From Bifidobacteriaceae bacterium (GTDB lineage: Bacteria; Actinomycetota; Actinomycetes; Actinomycetales; WQXJ01): 5,723 nucleotides of DNA. Numbering within the stretch: the first letter of the stretch is position 1; each line of letters starts with the position of its first letter. The notes below the pieces were generated by a model, which did not search any database, had not been told where the DNA came from, and was given only the letters and a program-made list of their open reading frames with translations. Location: NCBI GenBank assembly GCA_031272565.1, contig JAISTN010000039.1:1-5723 (forward strand). Reading direction: 5' to 3'. This document shows positions 5,247 to 5,723 of the stretch, piece by piece. Position numbers and translations under genes: made by a program.

Positions 5247-5723
5247 TCAGTGGGCCGTCTGGGCCCCATCGATGAGGAAGTTCTGACCGGTGGTGAAGGT
5301 GTTGGCCGGGTCAGCCAGGTACAGCACGATGCCGGCGATTTCTTCGGGGCGCGCGGGGCGGCCGAAGGAGTTCCACGTGGGCAGCCAGTCCTGGAAGAAC
5401 TTCTGGCTCAGCCAGCCTTCCGTCATGGGCGTCTCCACCAGGCCAGGGGAGATGGCGTTGACGCGGATGTTGTCCTTGGCGACTTCAAGCGCAGCAGCCT
5501 TGGACAGGCCGATCACGCCGTGCTTGGCGGCCACGTAGGGGGCCATGCCTGGATCGGCGATGACGCCGGCCACGGACGAGGTGTTGATGATGGAGCCACC
5601 GTGACCCTGGGCCTTCATCTGCAGGATTTCGTACTTCATCGCGAAGAAGACGCCGCGCAGGTCGTCCGCGATGGTCCAGTCGAAGTCCTCAGTGGTATGG
5701 TCGACCAGGTCGGCCGTGACGGG
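5247..5723 (-). CDS. Classical short-chain dehydrogenase/reductase (N-terminus outside window)
   Basis: 158 residues are visible; the open frame continues through 5723, so roughly the first 90-100 residues, including the TGxxxGxG cofactor motif, lie outside. The SDR core is clear: GGSIINTSSVAG with the catalytic Ser, then APYVAAKHGVIGLSKAAALE with the YxxxK pair (Tyr codon 5537-5535, Lys 5525-5523), NIRVNAISPGLVETPMT, and the C-terminal GRPARPEEIAGIVLYLADPA and FLIDGAQTAH. These enzymes use NAD(P)(H) to interconvert hydroxyl and carbonyl groups. At the position of the tetrad Asn (usually VNLKG) the sequence is ADDLRG, that is Asp. The closest subgroup cannot be told without the N-terminus; steroid-, cyclic alcohol- and acyl-type SDRs share these features. 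It lies 73 bp upstream of fixA in the same direction, suggesting the same operon. Confidence 0.88.
   Translation of the reverse strand, partial: PVTADLVDHTTEDFDWTIADDLRGVFFAMKYEILQMKAQGHGGSIINTSSVAGVIADPGMAPYVAAKHGVIGLSKAAALEVAKDNIRVNAISPGLVETPMTEGWLSQKFFQDWLPTWNSFGRPARPEEIAGIVLYLADPANTFTTGQNFLIDGAQTAH

Noticed and set aside
1..5723. CRISPR array, tRNA, rRNA, insertion sequence or phage features
   Set aside because: No regular repeat-spacer pattern, cloverleaf, transposase or terminal inverted repeats were seen on either strand.

Overview
The window shows a compact block of flavin-based electron-transfer genes on the minus strand, converging at its left end on the tail of an unrelated plus-strand gene. 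The DNA is strongly GC-rich throughout, codons favour G or C in third position, ribosome binding sites are GGAGG/GGGAG-like, and the main hairpin has no U tail. This points to a high-GC bacterium, most plausibly an actinomycete with an anaerobic or facultative lifestyle. The taxonomy is an inference, not read from a marker gene.

Layout, in the direction of minus-strand transcription (right to left): (1) a classical short-chain dehydrogenase/reductase (SDR) cut by the right edge, 5247-5723; (2) an EtfB/FixA-like electron transfer flavoprotein subunit, 4445-5173; (3) an EtfA/FixB-like subunit, 3540-4448, sharing a 4-nt ATGA overlap with the previous gene; (4) a cytosolic FAD_binding_2 family oxidoreductase (fumarate reductase/3-ketosteroid dehydrogenase fold), 2027-3499; (5) a 209-bp gap with a long, nearly perfect hairpin (1950-2007) and several short repeats; (6) a FixC-like flavoprotein:quinone oxidoreductase, 534-1817; (7) a FixX-like single-cluster ferredoxin, 232-537, in a 4-nt GTGA overlap with fixC. 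A putative terminator (about 141-162) separates it from the plus-strand fragment 2-127, which resembles the C-terminus of allophanate hydrolase.

Together these form a complete FixABCX set (electron-transfer flavoprotein plus membrane quinone oxidoreductase plus ferredoxin) with a flavoprotein oxidoreductase gene placed between fixB and fixC, and an SDR upstream. The likely logic is that FixAB shuttles electrons between the FixCX/quinone side and a dedicated soluble flavoenzyme that reduces or desaturates a carbon-carbon double bond, with the SDR handling a neighbouring hydroxyl or carbonyl. The flavoenzyme lacks the His and Arg that bind dicarboxylates in fumarate reductases and carries a Tyr near the position used by ketosteroid dehydrogenases, so its substrate is probably not fumarate. 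FixA and FixB both deviate at flavin-site positions. The pathway and substrate cannot be named from this sequence.
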